The position numbers were made by a program, and so were the translations under genes. DNA of 64,000 bases, taken from the NCBI GenBank assembly GCA_025506515.1, contig CM046443.1, forward strand, positions 28,343,551-28,407,550, written 5' to 3'. Shown piece after piece: positions 11,442 through 23,924 of the stretch (its first letter is position 1; the number at the start of each line of letters is the position of its first letter). The stretch comes from Flaveria trinervia (lineage: Eukaryota > Streptophyta > Magnoliopsida > Asterales > Asteraceae). The notes beneath the pieces are model-generated. The model did not search any database. It was not told where the DNA came from and worked only from the letters and a program-made list of their open reading frames with translations.

Positions 11442-12351
11442 TGACAGGATCAGTGATCACAAGTTTGATGTATCAGAATATAAAGCAGCGGAATACAAAC
11501 ACGAATTAGACAAATTGTAGCAAGCCAACGATATTTGTAAGCATTAAGATCGCATACGGTTATAGGGAGAGAATATGTATTTCTGATTTCTAGGAATGTT
11601 TATAGATGTAGAATATTTCTAATCGAATCAATCGTTCATTCCATTCAATTACTCATTTCATCCCACGATTACAATAGGTTGTCACTCCTTATATAGAGTG
11701 CAACAATCACTGCTGTTGTCACGGAAAGTGACAACTGGCAGATCCAATACAGAAATAACTAATTCTTACAAACTACTGAAATGTTCACAACTACTGAGAA
11801 CATATCAGCAAGTTAAGTACAAAAATATAAAACTACTGAAACTACAACGACTGAAGAACAAGCTCTTCAGTCGTTTTACAAAACTACTGAAACATAAAAC
11901 TAGAAACTAGAAATATAAAACTACTGATATCACAACTACTGAAGAAGTACTCTTCAGCAGTTGTGACAAACTACTGAGGCTTCAGTACTTGATCTTCAGA
12001 CTTTGACCTTCAGGTGTTTCATCAGCTGATGACTTCAGTAGATATCATCAGCTGATGTCTTCAGTCTTTGTCTTCAGACTTTGTACATCAGTTGTTGATC
12101 TTCAGCACTTGTGAACTCTTCAGCTGTTGTACTTCAGTACTTTGGTCTTTCAGCTTCAGCACTTGTGTTCTTCAGCTGTTGTACTTCAGCACTTTGGTTC
12201 TTCAGCTGTTAAGGTCTTCAGCACTTCATCTTCAGCTGTTGAAGTCTTCAGCACTTGTCAAACTACTGATGAGGCTTTCAGCAGTTGTTGTGATACCGTG
12301 TGGGACTTAGAGGTTTTCTGATCTTGGCTCATTGGTTCTTTTGGTCCAACA
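11442..12351 (-). repeat. 3' LTR of copia C (910 bp)
   Basis: Minus-strand TGTTGGACC...CTGTCA, nearly identical to 23019-23924. The upstream (U3) two thirds is filled with short repeats of the CTTCAGCTGTTGTACTTCAG and CAGCACTTTGG type, together with TCAGTAGTT/AACTACTGA palindromes. The open frames in this region come from the repeats. Confidence 0.96.
11687..11695 (-). promoter_or_regulatory. TATA box of the copia C LTR
   Basis: The minus strand reads TATATAAGG within CTCTATATAAGGAGTG. It lies downstream of the repeat-filled U3 and is conserved in the other LTR near 23262. This is the expected position for the LTR promoter. Confidence 0.55.
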
Positions 12352-12361
12352 AACTCCCCCT
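12352..12361 (-). promoter_or_regulatory. Polypurine tract of copia C
   Basis: The minus strand reads AGGGGGAGTT immediately before the 3' LTR start TGTTGG. It would prime plus-strand DNA synthesis. Confidence 0.85.
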
Positions 12362-15300
12362 GAACCAATGCAGCCAAAACCTCTAACTTATTTATACTCC
12401 CACTTATTGATGGCAAAAATGTTGGTCTTTTTCCTTCTTGATCAGTAGAGAAGATGACCCATGTACGCTCCGGCCTGGGAAGAAATCTCAAATATTTTTT
12501 TGGCAGAGTATGAATGGGAACTCTGTTTTGGGGAACTGGACACAGAGTTGTTATCCCATTCATGAGATTTACTTCCCCATAATGAGTCTGTACGACTCTC
12601 TTGTGTAGGCCTCAAGGAAGGTGATTTGTTCCTCCATAGTTAGCACTTCAGTACCTCCTTCAAACAATGATTCAGGCCCATAATACTCAGACAGGTATTT
12701 GGCCTGTTTCCCATTCTTTAGCTCCACAGTTGTTATTATTCTGTAAGCAAATCATCCGGGTGATTACCCTCTAGGAACAACTGAAGCTCATTTTTCCTGA
12801 CTCTTCCTCAGCCTCTTGTAAACTAACCCCTTTTTCACTATTTTGTTTTAGCATCTTCTGAGGGGTTAGATTACCTTTGTAGGCCTTCTTGAAGTCTTCC
12901 AGGATTTCCCAGGGTGAAACTACAAAGACCAGAGAGATCACTTCATCTACGATCTTTTTCACCTGGCCAATGTATCTCTCTGAGGTATATTGTTCTTATG
13001 AATTCTGTGAGAGACCCTGGGATCAGGCCAAATCCTCACTCTTCCTTTTGATATTGAAAGGTATGCCTGAGAGTGTAAAGTCTGAGGGCTTGCTCCTTCA
13101 TATTGATGATAGAAGATGTGGCTGCATAAGCTTTGTCAACTCTCTTCAACAATTCCTCATCATGCAGTTTATGAAGCTCTTCTTCTTCTAGCTTCACTTT
13201 AACCATTTGTCTCTGGACTTCAGGAGTATTGCTGAGGAGTGACTTGTGGCCTAGGCAACTGAATCACAGCTGAGAGCGGCAGCCTGTCTTCATCATCTTC
13301 GTCATCATCTTCTAGCCTCAATATCCTTCTCTTCTTCTTCAAGGATATATCATCGGCTATGGGTTTTGAGGGTAAGGGAGTTGGTTGGTGGGTTGTGTTT
13401 TGGGTGGTTTTGGTGTGGGAATGTTGACAGGCTGTTCTAGCATCCTTGAGGTGAGTGTGGCTTTTGATTGCTTGGCTAGCTCAGTCCTGCTCCCAGCACC
13501 CGCTTCATTCAAAGCTTCAATGACAAGCCCCTTAGTATATACTTCAGATGAACAGATCTTGGTGGTGATTGCCAAGATACTGTCCCTGGACCAAGCTTTG
13601 ATTTCGATCATTGACCTTCCAAGATATTTTGCAATAAATCTGATCATGATTTCAAGCCTTTCTCTTTCTAAACTTCATAACTTGCCCATCTTTTCTGGAT
13701 TTCTTCAATCTCTAGTCGTCGAATCTCAGAGTCAAGTTTATTGGTGTCATGGCCTTGCCTAAACAGCTGATCAATGATGTTGTCCATTGATCTACTGTGT
13801 TCGGCATCAGCCTCTTTTATCAGTAGCTCCAAGGCTTTATCTTCAGCAATGTGCTCATCAGCACCTTTCTTTCTCTTATAGGTGAGCATTGGTTGCTGTT
13901 CTTTCTCCTCCTCTTCCTTTTCCTCAGATCTTTTCCTCTTCCTTTCTTTCACTGCAGTACTCTCCCCCTTTTTGGTTGCATTGGAGGAAGGGGTTTGTAC
14001 CGCAGAAAGAGTCTTTTGGACAGCAGCATCAACCAAGGGCTGTAATGTTGAGGAAAGCCTCTCATCAAGGGCTTTGATCACTATATCAGTGATTATTGGG
14101 GTGATGAGAGAGGGAATTTTGGAGTACAGCACCTATTTGCTCAGGAGGGTTCTGTTCCTGAGAAGTAGGGCCTGAAGCAGAGGCAGGTGGTTGAGGTTGG
14201 GGTGGCTCTGTTTTGGGAAACTTCAAGGGAAGGTGCCATCTGTAGGTGTATGAGGGTGGCAGATGGACTTGCATCCTGAGACATCTTGGCCAGCAGCTCT
14301 TTGAGTCTGCTAACCTCATCCTCTAGAATGGTGTTTTGAGCAACTACGTCATAGAAGAAGCAGGTCTCAGGTCATCATCAGTTAATACTGAATCACCTGA
14401 CCTCCTGCTTAGAGCAGGATTTACATGCACTGGGTGTAGACCAGTTGGTGCATGTGCCCCTTGTGCTTGGTGGTACTGGGGACTTCCAGCCTCAGGACAA
14501 TGTCCATCATCAGCTGTTGCCTCTAGGGAGGTCTTAGCAATGTTACCAGCCTCACTCTGGTCATGTGCTGAGACAGAGAGGTGGCAGCCTCACTAGATAT
14601 TCTAAGCTCCTTGTCTACACCAGGAGATAGAATGTGGAAACCCCTGTGCTGTGGGTTCTCAGGTGCACTGTGTTCCTCCCCCTCAATTGTAGAGGTATTC
14701 CCAGTAGTAAGTGGTTTCTGGGTGAGGGGTGAGGAGTGCAATTGAGTCAGCACTTGTGCAACTATTAAAGTCGGGCTGTGAGGGGCGGTTGTTTTGGGGT
14801 AAGGGGTAGAAGAGCAGTGTGCACTGGGGTGGATGGTGCTCTTCAATGGCATCTCCTCAAGAGAGTAAGATCCCAGATAAGTAGGTGCCCCTTGGGTTGC
14901 TGCAGGCTCCTGTTGAGAGGAAGCCTGAGCGGCTGTGGCTGGAAGAGTCATTGTATCCACTAGGGGGTTTGGACTAGTGGATATATCCTGCGTTTGTGGT
15001 GCAGGAGCATCCTCAGGGGACTCAATTCCCTGAGTAGCCAGCGGGTTTGGTGGGGTCTTTGGTTTGGTGGGGTGGTGGGACATGGGATTTGGAGGTGGTG
15101 GCTGTGGGTTCCGCTGCGTGGGTTTTCGCAGCTTGGCAGCCAGTTTGAGTGTCCGGTCAGAGTTGTGCCGGGAGTATACTTCTGGCAGAACAGCCGTAGC
15201 AGGGACTCCCAAGCAACAAGTCCCTCAGCATAAGCTGGTCTATAATAATGGCCATTATGAACCGTGGATAGAGTATCCAACGGTTGGCAGTTAGTTTTTG

Positions 15301-15859
15301 AGCCATATCTTTGAGCTCTGAAAATATTAATTCTGAAAGTTCAGTGGTTGTTGCTCAAGGATAGAATACATTACCTGCTGCCATTTGGTGGACATTTGAT
15401 CCCAGACGACGGTCTTGGGCCAAACATACATTGACCATGTGAAAAATCAGGCGCTCAGCGTCATTAAAGTGTTTCTTCATGATGGTGGTGGCACTGAGAT
15501 CACCTTGATATCCATGCTGAGCAAATGATAGATCTATGGTGCCCTTCGGATATCCAGCAGAGAGGAGAGGTAGCATCACTCAGTTGAAGAATTTTACGGA
15601 TTGTTGCAGGAGTAATCACTACTTCTTTGTTGTTGACGACTGACCGGAGGGATCGTGTGTTGCTCTCCTCCAGTTGTAACAGTAACGTTCATCCAAAATT
15701 GGTTCAAGGATTCGGCATGTAAGACGGGTTCAGAAGGAATGCCTTGTTGTATTGGGACTGAACCATAAGATCGATAGCAGTATCGAACTTAGTCCAGATC
15801 GGCGATTTTGTGAGGTAGGCAACACAGTTGTGTCGCGGTTTAATTTGCATAGACGCCAT
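12362..15859 (-). pseudogene. Extra ORF downstream of copia C pol, decayed
   Basis: A long frame after pol, readable in pieces from the ATG at 15859 (MASMQIKPRHN) almost to the polypurine tract. The first part has a compact domain (WTKFDTAIDLMVQSQYNKAF, later SELKDMAQKLTANRW and YPRFIMAIIIDQ). Next comes a Pro/Thr-rich segment (15212-14523, with PQPPPPNPMSHHP), then a charged segment (14132-13668) with a nuclear-signal-like KERKRKRSEEKEEEEKE and predicted coiled coil. A shorter conserved-looking tail is near 12560-12360. It has no retroviral hallmarks. The layout (globular N-terminus ending in YPRF, then a variable tail) matches unnamed proteins I recall from Asteraceae copia elements, and its position matches the extra or 'envelope-like' ORF of Sireviruses. 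No membrane segment is evident. Function unknown. Confidence 0.65.
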
Positions 15860-15904
15860 GGAGAAGGAAGTTTTGGAGAGGAACGTTAGGTTTGAAGAAG
15901 ATGA

Positions 15905-16620
15905 AGCATGGAGAGCACAGGTTAGGGGTATTTATAGGGTACGGGTGGGAAACGACTGAAGGATGTGGTGTTAGTCATCAGTAGTTTTAAACGACCGTTG
16001 ACATGGTGTTATCCTTTCAGACGTTGAAACAGCTGAAGTCATGGTGTTAAGCATCAGTAGTTTAGAAAACTACTGAAGACCGTGGTTTTGACTTCAGATA
16101 AATGAAACAACTGAGGACAATGGTGTTTGTCATCAGTAGTTATGAAACTACTGAAGACAGTGGTTTTGTCATCAGCTGTTGTAAACAACTGAAGACTTGG
16201 TATTAGTCATCAGTATAGTTATAAAACTACTGAAGACGTGGTTTTGCTTCAGTGTTTAAAATGACAAGCAGCAGTTGTACAAACGACTGAAGAGAAAGTT
16301 CTCTTCAGCTGTTTTCGTCAATTCTTAGCTTTCAGCTGTTTCAAACTGTCCTCAACACATTCATCAGTCTTTATGGCTGATTTCAGTTGTTTCATAGGAC
16401 ATCGGTACTTATCTGTTTTTACCGATTGCAGTAGTTATGATTGCATCAGTAGTTGTAACTACATCAGTAGTTTCGAACAGATGAAGTACTTCAGTACTTG
16501 AGACATTTAGCCTTCAGTAGTTATAAAAAAAACTGCTGAGGTTAAAAGAGCTCATCAGTACTTATATGTGACAGGTACTCATGATCATCAGTATGAATTA
16601 CTGAGATCATCAGTAGTTGT
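15905..16620. repeat. Palindromic TCAGTAGTT / AACTACTGA array
   Basis: Between the pol stop and the extra ORF on the minus strand lie many short inverted pairs such as CATCAGTAGTT...AACTACTGAAG and CATCAGCTGTTGT...AACAACTGAAG, separated by a few to about 40 bases. The same words fill the LTR U3. No coding frame crosses the region. Repeated palindromes are reported for Sirevirus non-coding regions, which this resembles. Confidence 0.8.
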
Positions 16621-16623
16621 CAC

Positions 16624-19600
16624 CTATTCTAGCTGCAGCATACCAAGCCTTAACACCAGGTTTTGGAAAGTTGAACTATCCAAAGGCTTAGTAAAAATGT
16701 CTGCAAGCTCATCAGCACTAGGCACAAACTTAGGATCAATCAGACCTTTTTCAAAACAATCCCTTATAAAATGATGTCTGATCTCTATATGTTTGGTCCT
16801 AGAGTGCTGGACTGGATTTTTGACAATGCAAAGAGCTGAAGCACTATCCATTAACAATGGAGTCTTAGTCTCTGTAATGCCATAATCCAAAAGTTGGGTT
16901 TGAAGCCAGAGTACCTGAGATGTACAGCTTGCAGCAGCAATGTACTCTGCTTCCGCTGTGGATGTAGCAACTGTGGTCTGTTTCTTGCTCTGCCAAGAAA
17001 TCAGGCAGTTGCCTAGGAATTGACATCCACCAGAAGTTGATTTCCTGGTCAACTTACACCCTGCATAGTCACTGTCAGAAAAAGCAACTAAATTTACCAG
17101 AATGTCCGGTAGAATACCATAAACCTAGAGATGGAGTGCCTTGCAGATATCTAAAGATCCTCTTGACTGCAATCAGATGAGACTCTTTAGGTGCAGCCTG
17201 AAATCTAGCACAAACACATGTAGCAAACATAATATCTGGTCTAGAAGCTGTTAAATACATCAAGGACCCAATCATACATCTGTAAAGTGTTTCATCAACC
17301 ACTTTACCTTTCTGATCTGAGTCCAGTTGTGTGGTGCTGCTCATGGAGTAGAACAGGGCTTACAGTTTTGTAAATCAAACTTTTGCAAAAGATCTTTTGT
17401 ATATTGGATTGATGAATAAAAATTCCATCAGCCTTTTGTTTGATTTGCAACCCCAGAAAGAACTGTAATTCTCCCATGGCACTCATTTCAAACTTCTGTT
17501 GCATCAACTTTGTAAAGGCATCACACAACTTTGGATCAGAGGATGCAAAAATGATATCATCTACATAAATTTGAACAAGTAGATTATGCTGCCCAGCTTT
17601 CTTAATAAATAAAGTCTTGTCTATGGAGCCTCTAGTGAAATTGTTTTCCAGAAGAAAGTTTGATAATGTCTCATACCAGGCTCTGGGAGCTTGTTTTAAC
17701 CCATAAAGAGCTTTATCAAGCTTATACACCCAATTAGGATGTTTATTGTCCTCAAATCCTGGAGGTTGACATACATAAACCTCTTCTTAATTTTTCCATA
17801 CAAAAATGCACTTTTGACATCCATTTGAAAGACTTTAAGTTTTTGATAAGCAGCATAAGGCTAAAAACAATCGAATTGCTTCCAGTCTGGCTACAGGGGC
17901 AAAGGTTTCATCATAATCAATACCTTCTTCTTGTGCAAACCCCTGAACAACCAGTCTGGCCTTGTTCTTAACAATAAGCCCATTTTCATCAGTTTTGTTC
18001 CTAAACACCCATTTAGTGCCTATTGCACACTTACCTGGAGGTAGAGGAACCAGTTCCCACACTTGCTGTTTCTTGAACTGAGAAGCTCAAGCTGCATGGC
18101 ATCAACCCATCCATTGTCCTTTAAAGCAATGTGATAATTCTTTGGCTCTTGCTGACTGATGAAGAGAGCATAGAAGCAGAAATTGATAAATTGACTTCTT
18201 GTTGATACTCCAGCAGTGATATCACCAATGATTTGAGACATAGGGTGATTCTTCAGATCTTGATACACAATGAGATCTGTGCAAGTGTTTGTAGCAGTTC
18301 AGCAGCAACAGATGGTGATGGTGAATCATTCCTTGAAACCAATCAGTGGATGGTAATTCAAAGGAAGTTGAATTCGAAGAAATCTCATCAGCATTTGTTG
18401 TGGATGGTGCTACTGGCGCTACAGGAACATCAGGTCTAGTTGAGTCAGGCAGCTGATCACTAAACCTGAAGAGGTGAGTACTGCAATCATCATCATCATC
18501 AGCAGTACCACCAGGTGGTGAACTGTTGACAGGAGCAACAGCAGGAGTTTGATAAGGAACATATTGCAGTATGTCCAAATCAAATAACTCCACAGGACTT
18601 TGTGGAAATTGTCCTTTGGAGATTCATTAAACTTAACATGTAGAGTTTCTTCAACCATCTTTGTTCTGCAGTTGAAGACTCTGTATGCCTTGCAAGTAGA
18701 TGAATAACCAACAAAGTATCCTGCATCCACCTTAGGATCAAATTTGTGGAGTTGATCCTTTGTGTTGAGAATAAAACAGGGACACCCAAATGCTTTGAAA
18801 AATGAAATCAGAGGAGCCAAATGATGGAGAACTTCATATGGAGTCTTCATCAACCTCTGATTTACTAAAACTCTATTTTGCACATAACAAGCTGTGGACA
18901 GCTTCGGCCCAAAAGGTCAATGGCAAACCTGAGTCAGCCAGCATGGACCTTGCAGCTTCAATGAGGGTCCTGTTCTTTCTCTCCACTACTCCATTTTGTT
19001 CTGGAGTCCTTGGAATGCTGAACTGCCTTTTGATTCCCTTTGAAAGATAGAAGTCATCAAGTGTATGATTTCTGAACTCAGTTCCATTATCACTCCTAAT
19101 ACACTTGACTGGAAGGGAATACTGCTTCTCAATGTACAGCACAAAGTGGATAATCTTCTGAGCAGCCTCATCCTTTGAATGTAGAAAGAAAGTCCATACA
19201 AATCTGGAGTAATCATCCACAATTACCAGACAGTATTTCTTCTTTGCCATGCTCATTACTCTCACAGGACCAAATAGATCCATATGCAGTAATTGCAAGC
19301 AGGCAGTGGACTTGGACACTTCAATAGGAGGAAATGAGACCTTGTGCTGTTTTCCTTTTAAACAAGCAGTGCAAGTTTCATCACAGTGGAACTCCTTTAT
19401 TGGTAAGCCTCTGACTAAACTATTGTGGCTAAGCTGATTCATGTTTTTGAGATTAACATGACCAAGCCTCCTGTGCCACAGTTTAGATTCTTGAGAAGAG
19501 GCTTTGGAAAATAGGCAAGGATTGCCTTTGAGATCTATCTTCTTAGAGAGATCTAAGGCATACACTCTTCCTGTCCTGTTGGCTTTCAGGAGAGTGTGAT

Positions 19601-19935
19601 CATCCAACACCTTGTCAATCAAGTGCAAAACTTTGGATGACAGAATCCTACAGTTTTGACTTGTGAAAAGGGCAACATGGCCTTTATCACACATTTGACT
19701 GACACTCAAGAGGTTGTACTTGAGATTTTCCACATGATTAACATCATCAAATTTGATTTCTCCATTGGAGACAAAGCCCTTACCGATGATGTAACCCCTA
19801 GCATCATTGCCAAAAGAGACAAATCCCTTCTTTCCTTGAGAGTAGTCAGAAGAAGAGAGATGTTCCCAGTCATGTGCATAGATCCCCCACTGTCTACATA
19901 CCAGATGCTACTTTGGCATGTTGAAGAACCCTGCA
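16624..19935 (-). pseudogene. pol of copia C: protease, integrase, RT, RNase H
   Basis: Read from right to left. The protease has WYVDSGGSMHMTGN with the catalytic Asp codon at 19892-19894. The GAG-pre-integrase/zinc domain has WHRRLGHVN and CTACLKGK. The integrase core has DDE residues in LHMDLFGPV, IRSDNGTEF and PEQNGVVERKN, followed by its C-terminal part (about 18880-18420). RT has GTKWVFRNK, ARLVVQGFAQEEGIDY, ALYGLKQAPRAWY and the intact catalytic YVDD. RNase H has STAEAEYIAAA, a DSASALCI-type box and TKHIEIRHHFIRD, ending at a TAG at 16624-16626. Several frameshifts break it (near 19700, 18870, 18230, 17800, 17330, 17070), so it cannot be translated as one polyprotein. Most domain signatures are otherwise well preserved. 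Confidence 0.95.
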
Positions 19936-22783
19936 ATAATAAACAATCAGTTAGTTTTAGAGACCCAAACCTTTTTGGTTTTGGGCCTGGTCTCATCAAT
20001 AGATGGTAAACTAGCATGTTTATTTGTAACAACAGCCTGAGAGAAGAAGATGGTGTAGAAGAGGAGTCCTTTGGCTTAGACCTCCTTTTCTGTGGTTTCA
20101 ACATAGGAGAATCTAGTTGGTTAACTCTACCCAACAGATGTTGTACCATCATCACCAGCTGTGTCTGATTTTGTGATAAAGCTTTCAGCTCATCAGACAC
20201 ATTGCTAGTGGAGTTAGATAAGGTCCTATGTTGCACCTTCTTCTTTTGAGCACCCTCAGCTGTCACCTGTTTAACTCCTTCCTTTTTGATTGCTTTAAGG
20301 ACTTAAGGGTTACAGGATTTGATGTTGCTGATACAAATGTGGTCTCAAACTCAGTTTTCATTTTTACCATTTTCTCATTAATTTCTTCTTTTTGTTTGAG
20401 TTTGGAACCTCTTTTGTACCAACAATCATCTGTAAGATGATTGAACAAACCACATACTTCACATGGTTTCTTCTTCATCTTAGGTTGATCATCAACTAAA
20501 GATGGTGAAGCAACAGAGACTTGTTCTTCAATGCTTTGGAAGCATTGGTTGCTTTCTTGACAGCCTCTTTAGTAGTCTTCAAACTCTTTCTACTGCCAGT
20601 TTTCTTCTCTTCAGTGCTGACAGCAGTTGAAGTTTGAACTTCAGGAGTTGAATCCTGCTCTCCAGTCCTTTCAGGACCTTCAGGATTGACTCCTGAGTTG
20701 ATCAACTTATTGATCATGTGAATGTCAGCATTTGGACCATCAACATCAGCTGATAGGTTCAAAGAGGACTTGATGCTGACTGCTACTTCTGATTGTGCTG
20801 TATCAGAAGGTAGATCACATGATTGATGGATTGGTTATCACTCTCACCATCAGATTCTACCTCTGCTCTTGGGGTAAAATCTGTAGGTGGAGCAGTGTGA
20901 TTGTAGCCAATGCAAACTTCACATTTGAAGCAGATTGCTTACTAAGAAGCATTTCAAAACCTTTGCATGATTGTACCCATCTATCACACTCGACCTGGGT
21001 AACTGCAAGGGTTTCTTTGAGATCTTTGTACTTCTCTAGAAGTACATCTTCTCTAGCCTTATCATCAATTATTTTGCAATTCAGTTTATAAACCTCATCA
21101 TTTTTATCTTTGAGCACAAACTCAAACTCAGCTTTGTTTTTGGAAATTATTTGTTCTAGCTCAATGTTCTTATTAATTAAAGCTACATTTGCTTCTCTAA
21201 TGGAAGCAAATGCTGCTATGCATTGTTCAGAACATAATTTGGCTTTTGCCTCAGAGGATACCTGTGATACCTGAGGTGTAGAGGCATTGGAAGATGAAGT
21301 ATCAGCAGACTCCAAAGCCATAAGAGCTAGATTCCCAAAGGGACTGTCACCACCATGTTGACCAGCACCTGAGAACAGTTGATCATGACCAGACAAGTCA
21401 TCTGGTAAACTGCTCCAGTCAACAACTCCTGGGGTGAAGAAGCTGTGTTGTTGAGATGAAGGTTGTTGATGAGATAGGGAAGGCTGAGGTTCTGGTAATG
21501 CATGAGGTTGTGGTGTCATAGGAACTTGAACTTGATTGACTGTGGCATGTAATAACAAGGGTACTGATATGGCATTTGACCCTGAGGAACAAAATATGCC
21601 GGAGATTGTTGTTGAGGATGATGACTAGATGTGACAGGATGTTGCCCTCTGTTTGTTGACTATTGCCAGGAAAAGTCACAAAGGGTGCAGTAGAGTTGAT
21701 CCAGTTGATCTACACTCTCTTGCAAAGTGTCCAAGCCGTTGGCATTTGTGACACCTCAACTTGCTCTTGTCAAAACCAACTTTGGTTTTGCCAGAGAGTC
21801 CTGGGAATTTTCTTCCAGTTCTTTTGTAGAACTTCTGAGATCTGATATTATCAAGGCCATTTGGCTCAAATATCCATCTCTTCTAAGTCATCATCAGCAA
21901 TCCCCTTGAGATCATCCATAATGAAACATAGATTGTCATTATTACACCCAGTGAACTGACCATCAACACTTACAAATGCAGAATTAGAAGTGCTCGGAAG
22001 AGAAATTAATATGCTCATCATACTGGCATTCAGATGAAGCATATTCTGACTCATGACCCACCAAGGCAGTGTTGCCTTGTATAAAGTCTTCAGTGAGCTT
22101 TCCAGATGAAGACAGCTTTCTCTTCTGTTCTATCTCTCTCTCAAAAGTGAGCAATTTCCCATGGAGTTGGGTGAGAGATAGTTTGTCCAAACTTGCACTG
22201 GAGCGTAGGACAATAGTATATGTGTCCCATCTCTCAGGCAGTGATCTGAGAAATCTGTTATTCATCTGAATATTGGTGTATTCAAGTTTGACCATTTTTA
22301 GTTCAGAGATCAAACAAGAAAACCGCTCATATTGTTGAGTCAGTGTCTCACCCTTTCTATGAGAGAATGTCTCATATTGTTGGGCAAGAATTTCTCTATT
22401 ATTTGCCAAGACCTCATCTGTTCCTCCAAATTGTTCTTTCAAAGCATCCAGAGGTCATGGGCAGTTTCATGATGCATTAGCCCAGAATAAATTTCATTGG
22501 GCAAAGCCATGGCCAGAATTCCATGGGCTTTTGCATCAATCTCAAGCAACTTCTTATCCTCATCTGAGTATTGCTCCCTCCTCTTCGGAACCATTTGATT
22601 GGTTTCCGGGTTATTCACCATAGGCTTGTGTGGACCATGTACCACTGATGTCCAACACCCTGCGCTGTTAACAGACAGGTGATGGAGCATACGTCTTTGC
22701 CATATGTTATACTCATTCCTAACCAGCATAGGAGGCTTGGTTGAGGAACCAGTATTGTGAGGATCATTGGAGGGAGTGGTCAT
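19936..22783 (-). pseudogene. gag of copia C with coiled coil and zinc knuckles
   Basis: Starts at the ATG at 22783 (MTTPSNDPHN) with the copia gag N-terminus (NEYNIWQRRMLHHL, AHGILAMALPNEIY). After a frameshift near 22440 comes the UBN2-like core (YERFSCLISELK, NNRFLRSLPERWDTY). A CCHC knuckle CHKCQRLGHFAREC lies at about 21709-21760. Then come a Gln/Pro-rich segment (21558 onward) and a long heptad-like coiled coil (INKNIELEQIISKNK; KYKDLKETLAVTQ). A second knuckle CEVCGLFNHLTDDC lies at about 20430-20478, just before the protease. The long gag with a second Cys/His box before protease is typical of Sirevirus-type elements. Frameshifted several times. Confidence 0.9.
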
Positions 22784-23001
22784 TTTCAGTTCAAAAACAG
22801 TTTAGTTCAAGTTTTAAAAAGTTTTAGACAAACCACAACAAACTCAATGAGAACCAAGAAAAAGATCTCAGGATGAATGAGCAGAAATACAGAAAATTAA
22901 ATCTCTATAACCGTTTCTTGCAAAAACAAAAGCTAATTCAATCAAACTTGGATCTTGAATAGCAGTTTCAATGATCAATTATTAGATCGATCAATGATTA
23001 A

Positions 23002-23016
23002 CCTGCTCTGATACCA
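23002..23016 (-). promoter_or_regulatory. Primer-binding site of copia C (initiator-Met tRNA)
   Basis: The minus strand reads TGGTATCAGAGCAGG two bases inside the 5' LTR end. The leader between this site and the gag start (22784-23001) is short and has no feature of its own. Confidence 0.93.
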
Positions 23017-23018
23017 TT

Positions 23019-23924
23019 TGACAGGATCAGTGATCACAAGTTTGATGTATCAGAATATAAAGCAGCGGAATACAAACACGAATTAGACAAATTGTAGCAA
23101 GCCAACGATATTTGTAAGCATAAGATCGCATACGGTTATAGGGAGAGAATATGTATTTCTGATTTCTAGGAATGTTTATAGATGTAGAATATTTCTAATC
23201 GAATCAATCATTCATTCCATTCAATTACTCATTTCATCCCGATTACAATAGGTTGTCACTCCTTATATAGAGTGCAACAATCACTGCTGTTGTCACGGAA
23301 AGTGACAACTGGCAGATCCAATACAGAAATAACTAATTCTTAACAAAACTGAAATGTTCACAACTACTGAGAACATATCAGCAAGTTAAGTACAAAATAT
23401 AAAACTACTGAAACTACAACGACTGAAGAACAAGCTCTTCAGTCGTTTTACAAAACTACTGAAACATAAAACTAGAAACTAGAAATATAAAACTACTGAT
23501 ATCACAACTACTGAAGAAGACTCTTCAGCAGTTGTGACAAACTACTGAGGCTTCAGTACTTGATCTTCAGACTTTGACCTTCAGGTGTTTCATCAGCTGA
23601 TGACTTCAGTAGATATCATCAGCTGATGTCTTCAGTCTTTGTCTTCAGACTTTGTACATCAGTTGTTGATCTTCAGCACTTGTGAACTCTTCAGCTGTTG
23701 TACTTCAGTACTTTGGTCTTTCAGCTCAGCACACTTGTGTTCTTCAGCTGTTGTACTTCAGCACTTTGGTTCTTCAGCTGTTAAGGTCTTCAGCACTTGA
23801 TCTTCAGCTGTTGAAGTCTTCAGCACTTGTCAAACTACTGATGAGGCTTTCAGCAGTTGTTTGTGATACCGTGTGGGACTTAGAGGTTTTCTGATCTTGG
23901 CTCATTGGTTCTTTTGGTCCAACA
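23019..23924 (-). repeat. 5' LTR of copia C (906 bp)
   Basis: Nearly identical to 11442-12351. By eye most of the differences are insertions or deletions of one to three bases rather than substitutions. It carries the same U3 repeats and TATA box. It abuts the resumed RT frame of element B at 23925. Confidence 0.96.

Larger units (their letters stand above)
11442..23924 (-). mobile_element. Ty1/copia (Sirevirus-like) retrotransposon C, 12.5 kb
   Basis: Full-length minus-strand element inside the RT of B. LTRs of 910 and 906 bp, PBS, gag with a long coiled-coil region and zinc knuckles, protease, integrase, RT, RNase H, a palindrome-rich spacer, a long extra ORF, polypurine tract. Integrase before RT is the copia order. 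Target-site duplication ACTTT / ACCTT (one mismatch) at 11437-11441 and 23925-23929. The large size, long gag and extra 3' ORF resemble Sireviruses. Frames are broken throughout. Confidence 0.95.

Noticed and set aside
12068..12321. Ser/Leu-rich frames on the + strand (also near 23682-23894)
   Set aside because: Generated by CTTCAGC-type repeats in the LTRs of copia C; present identically in both LTRs.
15905..16620. Possible CRISPR-like array of short repeats
   Set aside because: Repeats are very short, degenerate, palindromic and irregularly spaced, and the DNA is a plant retrotransposon.
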